From assembly GCF_002339505.1 (NCBI RefSeq), contig NZ_DDJO01000002.1:130125-194124 (forward strand): a DNA stretch of 64,000 nt, written 5' to 3'. The notes below the pieces were generated by a model. That model ran no database searches, was not told the DNA's origin, and saw only the letters and a program-made list of their open reading frames with translations. Both the position numbers and the translations under genes were made by a program. The number at the start of each line of letters is the position of its first letter. Positions within the stretch are counted from its first letter, which is position 1. Below, in pieces: positions 59,902-64,000 of this stretch. The stretch is from Corynebacterium sp. UBA2622 (lineage in GTDB: Bacteria > Actinomycetota > Actinomycetes > Mycobacteriales > Mycobacteriaceae).

Positions 59902-61185
59902 TCAGAAAAACAGTAACTGGGAGACAGTGTAGATAGCCAAACCCGCGAGCGCACCCACGATCGTGCCGTTCAGGCGGATGAACTGCAGGTCCTTGCCCAC
60001 CATCAGCTCGATTTTCTCGCTCGCCTCCTCACCGTCCCAGCGCTGGATCGTCTCCGAGATGATGCCGACGATCTCGCCCGCGCCGTTCTCGGCGACGAAG
60101 TGGGTCACCCGCTGCAGGTTCTCCTCCGCAGCCGCGCGGACTTCCGGGTCACGGACCAGCTTGCCGCCCCACTCCAGGCAGAGCGAGGTGATCTTGCGCC
60201 GCAGCACGGAGCCGGGATCCGTCGCCGCGTCGACGAGCGAGGCGGAGACCTGTTCCCAGATCCCGCCCGAGACATCCGCCAGCGCGCGCGAGCCCAGCAC
60301 GTCGGCCTTGAGCCCCTCCACACGCGCGATCATGTCGGGGTCATGCTTGAGATTCGATGCGAACTGGGAGACCTGCCGGCGGATCGCTCGGCGTGCCTCG
60401 TGGTCAGGGTTGGTGTCCACCTCCGCCATGAAGTCCACCATCTCCCGGTACACGCGCTCGCCGACCAGCTCCTTGGCAAAGCGGGGCGCCCACCTGGGCA
60501 TGCGCTCGTCGATCATCGTGACGATGGTGCCCTCCATGCCCGCGACCTTGTCCCGGCCCCAGGAGACGACGTCGTCGACAAGCGGCTCTATCTTGCCGTC
60601 GGCGATGAGCCCGTCGAGGGCCCGGCCGAGCGGCGGGCCCCATTCGGGCTCGGCGGCGCGGCTGACAACCTGTTCCCGGATGAAGCGCTCGGCCTCCACC
60701 GGGTCGATGCCGGTCACGGTGCGCTGGATGAATCCGCCGGCGCGGTGCGAGACTGCCTCCGCGTTCCCTGGTTGCGTGAGCCAGCCACCCACCCGCCGGG
60801 GTACGTCCGCGGCCGCGACCTTTTCCGTGATGGTCTGCGCGTTGAGGAAGTTCTCCCCGACAAAGTCGCTGAGCGCCTCCGCCACCTGGTCCTTCTTCCT
60901 CGGAATGATGGCCGTGTGCGGGATGGGGATGCCCATCGGGTAGCGGAACAGCGCGGTGACGGCGAACCAGTCCGCCAGCCCGCCCACCATGCCGGCCTCG
61001 GCCGCCGCGCGCACGTAACCGACCCACACCGGGGCCTCCCCGCGGGACTGCCACCAGGAGCAGGACAGGAAGATGGCGGCCATCAGCACGAGAAGGCTGG
61101 TGACAAAGATCTTGTGCTTGCGCAGCGTCGCGCGGCGCTCCTCCTCGTTGCTCGGGGTGGGAAGCGCAAAAGCGTTTTCAGGCAT
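59902..61185 (-). CDS. DUF445 membrane-anchored protein
   Basis: A 427-residue DUF445 protein: N-terminal helix (KIFVTSLLVLMAAIFLSCSW), then YVRAAAEAGMVGGLADWFAVTALFRYPMGIPIPHTAIIP, the family signature, a long helical region and a C-terminal helix (NGTIVGALAGLAIYTVSQLLFF). Function unknown. The ATG at 61185 is the start; TTTAAT lies about 7 nt upstream. Confidence 0.87.
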   Translation of the reverse strand: MPENAFALPTPSNEEERRATLRKHKIFVTSLLVLMAAIFLSCSWWQSRGEAPVWVGYVRAAAEAGMVGGLADWFAVTALFRYPMGIPIPHTAIIPRKKDQVAEALSDFVGENFLNAQTITEKVAAADVPRRVGGWLTQPGNAEAVSHRAGGFIQRTVTGIDPVEAERFIREQVVSRAAEPEWGPPLGRALDGLIADGKIEPLVDDVVSWGRDKVAGMEGTIVTMIDERMPRWAPRFAKELVGERVYREMVDFMAEVDTNPDHEARRAIRRQVSQFASNLKHDPDMIARVEGLKADVLGSRALADVSGGIWEQVSASLVDAATDPGSVLRRKITSLCLEWGGKLVRDPEVRAAAEENLQRVTHFVAENGAGEIVGIISETIQRWDGEEASEKIELMVGKDLQFIRLNGTIVGALAGLAIYTVSQLLFF

Positions 61186-61236
61186 GCCTCGATTAAAGCA
61201 GCCCGGGGCGATACGGGGTTCGGCCAGGCACGAAAG

Positions 61237-61263
61237 AGCTCCCTGCCGGGTGGGCAGGGAGCT
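61237..61263 (-). terminator. Terminator of the sdh operon
   Basis: AGCTCCCTGCC pairs perfectly with GGCAGGGAGCT (11 bp) around a 5-nt loop, followed on the minus strand by CTTTCG. It lies 48 nt after the last gene of the sdh group. Confidence 0.8.
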
Positions 61264-61310
61264 GGGTGGCGCTTGACGACGCGCCGTGAGCGGCGCCCCG
61301 GGTATAACCG

Positions 61311-61682
61311 CTAGTTGATGCGGCCGGTGCGGGTGCGGTACTCCTTGTACCCCCTGCGCGCCGTGGAGATGAGCACCACACCGAGGATGAGAGTCAGCGC
61401 CACCTCCACCAGCCCGAGCACGAGGAGGCGGTTGCTCAGATCCACCTGGGAGCCGGAGCCCCAGAGGTGGGCAGCGGCGCCCCAGACTGCCAAACCGATG
61501 CCGAACAGGGCCGCGAGGATCAGGCCCAGACCGATCCACAGCTTGCGCGTGTGGAGGGAGGAGTGGGGCGCACCCAGCGAGACCGGGTCGTAGCCCTCGA
61601 TGTAGGCGTCCTCGATGCGCGCCTCGTAATCCGGGAAGGACTCGGTGCGGATGTCCGCCACGGAGTCGTTGGTGAAAGCCAT
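61311..61682 (-). CDS. Two-helix membrane protein downstream of sdhB
   Basis: A 123-residue protein with a soluble acidic N-terminus (residues 1-45) and two helices (WIGLGLILAALFGIGLAVWGAAAHLW; LLVLGLVEVALTLILGVVLIS), ending in a basic tail. A small membrane gene follows sdhCAB in C. glutamicum as well. Possibly an accessory subunit or assembly factor; not proven. Confidence 0.78.
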   Translation of the reverse strand: MAFTNDSVADIRTESFPDYEARIEDAYIEGYDPVSLGAPHSSLHTRKLWIGLGLILAALFGIGLAVWGAAAHLWGSGSQVDLSNRLLVLGLVEVALTLILGVVLISTARRGYKEYRTRTGRIN

Positions 61683-61750
61683 GTCACTCGTTTCCTTCGT
61701 TTGGCTGGTGAAGCAAGGGAGGTGGGAGTCTTACCTGCGCACCAGTATAC

Positions 61751-61780
61751 GGGGTGTTTTCACCCCCGCACACGGTGTGC
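61751..61780 (-). other. Hairpin cluster between sdhB and the downstream membrane gene
   Basis: GGGGTG-TTTT-CACCCC (61751-61766) and GCACAC-GGTGTGC (61768-61780) are back-to-back hairpins in the 109-nt gap. A longer-range pairing GCGCACC (61737-61743)/GGTGCGC (61782-61788) encloses both. They may attenuate or stabilise the upstream sdhB message. Confidence 0.55.
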
Positions 61781-61791
61781 AGGTGCGCCCT

Positions 61792-62541
61792 CTAGTTGTC
61801 GTTGCCGCGGAACGCCGCGCGGGCGCGCTCCGCGTTGATGGAACTGACCGCATCCAGCGGAATGCCGGCCGGGCAGACATCGGCGCACTCGCCGAACAGC
61901 GAGCAGTGGCCGAAGTTGGTCTCCAGCTCGTCCACCATCTGGCGGGCGCGCTTGCCGCGCTCCTCCTTGCCCAACGGGAGGAGCTTGAGGTGCTTCAGCT
62001 TGGCGCCGGTGAACAGGTGGGCCGCACCGTTCGGGCACGCTGCCACGCAGGCGCCACAGCCGATGCAGGCCGCGTAGTCGAGCGCACGCTCGGCGTCGTG
62101 GTGGTTGACATGCAGGGTGTCGGCATCGGGGGCGGTGCCGGCGGCCACGGAAACGTAACCGCCCTGCTGCATCACGCGGTCGAGCGCGGAGCGGTCGACG
62201 GTGAGGTCCTTGATCACCGGGAACGCGCCGGAGCGGAACGGCTCGATCTTGAGGGTGTCGCCGTCCTTGTAGTTGTTCAGACGCTGCAGGCAGGCAGTGG
62301 TGTTCTGTCCCGCACCGTGGGGGCGGCCGTTGACGGTCACACCGCAGGTGCCGCAGATGCCCTCGCGACAGTCGGAGGCGAAGGTGAACGGCTCCTTGCC
62401 GGCCTCCACGTAGGAGTTGTTCACGTGATCGAGCAGCTCCAAGATGGACATCTGCTCCACGGCATCGTCCACCTGAACCGTCTCGAAGCTTCCTTCAGTA
62501 TCGGGTCCGGCCTGACGCCAGATCTCAAGTGTCAGTTTCAT
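61792..62541 (-). CDS. sdhB: Succinate dehydrogenase iron-sulfur subunit
   Basis: A 249-residue protein. Cys58, Cys63, Cys66 and Cys84 bind the [2Fe-2S] cluster; CIGCGACVAACP and CSLFGECADVCP provide the cysteines of the [4Fe-4S] and [3Fe-4S] (or second [4Fe-4S]) centres. It passes electrons from SdhA to the membrane anchor and menaquinone. The start overlaps the sdhA stop by 1 nt. Confidence 0.96.
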   Translation of the reverse strand: MKLTLEIWRQAGPDTEGSFETVQVDDAVEQMSILELLDHVNNSYVEAGKEPFTFASDCREGICGTCGVTVNGRPHGAGQNTTACLQRLNNYKDGDTLKIEPFRSGAFPVIKDLTVDRSALDRVMQQGGYVSVAAGTAPDADTLHVNHHDAERALDYAACIGCGACVAACPNGAAHLFTGAKLKHLKLLPLGKEERGKRARQMVDELETNFGHCSLFGECADVCPAGIPLDAVSSINAERARAAFRGNDN

Positions 62542-64000
62542 TACTTGTAGTTCCTTGCCATCAGAGGGATCGAATCGAAGTACAGGGGCTCCGCGTGACG
62601 GATGAATTCACCCTCGCCGGCCGGCTCCCAGGCGGAGACGAAGCACCAGTTCTCGTCGTCGCGCTGCGCCTCGCCATCCTCGGTGAGGTGGTCGACGCGG
62701 TAGTGGGCGCCGCAGGACTCGTCGCGGTCGAGCGCATCGACGCACATGAGCTCGCCCAGGTTGATGTAATCCACCAGACGGATAGCGGCCTCGAGCGTCT
62801 GGTTCATGTCGTTCGGGGTACCCGGAATGGAGATGTTGGTCCAGAAGTCCTCGCGCAGGGCACGGATCTTGCGCAGACCCTCCTCCAGCCCCTCCACGGA
62901 GCGGGCGACGCCGCAGTGCTCGTAGAGGATCTCACCGAGCTGCTCGTGGAAGTACTCCGGGCCGTGCGGCTCGGGCCCGCGCACGCTCATCAGGCGCTCG
63001 ATCATGTCCTGCACGCGCTGGACTGCCTCGACGGACTCGGGGGAGTCGGTCGCCGGGGCTTCCTCGCCGAGGTGGCTGGCCAGGTAGTTCGGAATCGTGA
63101 ACGGCAGGGTGAACCAGCCGTCGACGGAGGCCGAGAGCAGAGAGTTGGCGCCCAGGCGGTTCGCGCCGTGGTAGGTCCAGGAGCACTCACCGGCGGCGAA
63201 GAGGCCGTCGATGGAGGTCATCTCGTTGAAGTCCGTCCACAGGCCGCCCATGGTGAAGTGGACGGTCGGCGCGATGCGCATCGGGGACTGGTAGGGGTCC
63301 TCTCCGGTGGAGTCCTCGTACATCTCGAAGAGGTTGGAGTAGCGCTCGCGGATGGTGTCCTCGCCGAGGCGCTCAATGGCGTCGGAGAAGTCCAGATACG
63401 CGGAGTTGTGCAGCGGGCCCACTCCGTAACCGGCGTTGAGCTGCTGCGAAATCGCGCGGGAGGCGACGTCGCGGGGCACGAGGTTGCCGAACGCCGGGTA
63501 GCGGCGCTCGAGGAAGTAGTCGCGCTCCTCCTCCGGGATGGAGTTGGGGTCGCGGTCGTCGCCCTTCTCCTTGGGCGTCCAGATGCGGCCGTCGTTACGC
63601 AGCGACTCGGACATCAGGGTCGTCTTCGCCTGCCACTTCGCGTTGACCGGCAGGCCGGTCGGGTGGAACTGGATGAAGCAGGGGGAGGCGAGGTAGGCAC
63701 CGCGCTCGTAGGCGCGCATCATGCCGGACGCGTTGGAGTTCTTCGCCAGCGTCGTCTTGTGGTACACGTTGCCGTAACCGCCGGTGGCCAGCACCACCGC
63801 GTGACCGGTGAACGGCGTGATCTCACCGGTGATGAGGTTGCGGGTGACGATGCCGTTGCAGTGCTTGCCACCCTCCTGCTCGGTGATGATCAGGTCCATC
63901 AGGTCGTGGTGGGTGAAGATCTCCACGTTTCCGAGGTGGATCTGGCGCTGCAGCGCGGAGGCGGTGGACAGCTGGAGCTGCTGGCCCGTCTGGCCACGGG
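62541..64000 (-). CDS. sdhA: Succinate dehydrogenase flavoprotein subunit (5' end outside the window)
   Basis: The frame runs to the right edge; 486 codons are present. GQTGQQLQLSTASALQ, HAVVLATGGYG, QFHPTGLPVN, TMGGLWTD, ANRLGANSLL and CGAHYR identify SdhA of the Bacillus/corynebacterial class. The N-terminal FAD-binding loop and flavinylated His are beyond the window. sdhC is expected further upstream. Confidence 0.95.
   Translation of the reverse strand, partial: RGQTGQQLQLSTASALQRQIHLGNVEIFTHHDLMDLIITEQEGGKHCNGIVTRNLITGEITPFTGHAVVLATGGYGNVYHKTTLAKNSNASGMMRAYERGAYLASPCFIQFHPTGLPVNAKWQAKTTLMSESLRNDGRIWTPKEKGDDRDPNSIPEEERDYFLERRYPAFGNLVPRDVASRAISQQLNAGYGVGPLHNSAYLDFSDAIERLGEDTIRERYSNLFEMYEDSTGEDPYQSPMRIAPTVHFTMGGLWTDFNEMTSIDGLFAAGECSWTYHGANRLGANSLLSASVDGWFTLPFTIPNYLASHLGEEAPATDSPESVEAVQRVQDMIERLMSVRGPEPHGPEYFHEQLGEILYEHCGVARSVEGLEEGLRKIRALREDFWTNISIPGTPNDMNQTLEAAIRLVDYINLGELMCVDALDRDESCGAHYRVDHLTEDGEAQRDDENWCFVSAWEPAGEGEFIRHAEPLYFDSIPLMARNYK

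Overview
The window is a contiguous piece of a high-GC actinobacterial chromosome, almost certainly a Corynebacterium. The evidence is a mycothiol gene (mshA), a corynebacterial-type MgtA mannosyltransferase, bS22, a SenX3-RegX3 pair, DUF2505/DUF2516/DUF3592/DUF4229 proteins, and many promoters with TAnnnT boxes 6-8 nt before start codons that lack a ribosome binding site. From recalled gene numbering (not searched), gene order follows the Mycobacterium tuberculosis stretch murB-mshA-senX3/regX3-ppx-proC-hemACDB-hemL-ccsABX-menA/E/B/C/D/G-menJ-grcC, with corynebacterial insertions. No transposon, prophage, CRISPR array or integration site is visible. The region is core genome.

Layout from left to right. 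1-0.8 kb: partial secE behind a Trp/Met/Thr/Tyr tRNA cluster. 0.9-19.2 kb: menaquinone synthesis (polyprenyl diphosphate synthase, menJ, menG, menD, menC, menB, menE, menA), interrupted by mgtA, a feoA-feoB-feoC ferrous iron operon with a DtxR-type box, a PepSY membrane protein, an SDR, and a glycosyltransferase/FAD oxidoreductase pair. 19.2-25.4 kb: small membrane proteins, an XRE regulator, galE, and the System II cytochrome c maturation genes ccsB, resB, ccdA and tlpA-like. 25.4-39.6 kb: the haem pathway (hemL, hemY, dedA, hemE, hemB, hemD, hemC, hemA) containing a P1B-type ATPase homologue in which every catalytic motif is altered. 39.6-50.7 kb: glutaredoxin-like, HAD phosphatase, bS22, HTH, proC, ppx, a Cys-rich protein, regX3-senX3, gpmA, mshA and a ParA/MinD ATPase. 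50.9-58.2 kb: two paralogous fadD genes flanking an opposite-strand macrodomain gene, then murB, DUF2505, a methyltransferase and an LmeA-like protein. 58.2-64 kb: a degenerate DeoC-like protein, DUF2516, DUF445, an sdh-linked membrane protein, sdhB and partial sdhA.

Functionally most of the window builds the respiratory chain: menaquinone, haem, c-type cytochrome assembly and succinate dehydrogenase, with iron uptake embedded next to them. menF and menH are not in the window. The most unusual items are the catalytically dead-looking P-type ATPase (30623-33181) with two neighbouring unknown membrane proteins, a DeoC fold lacking its lysines (58229-58765), and a 26-bp-stem palindrome between two divergent genes (8007-8081).
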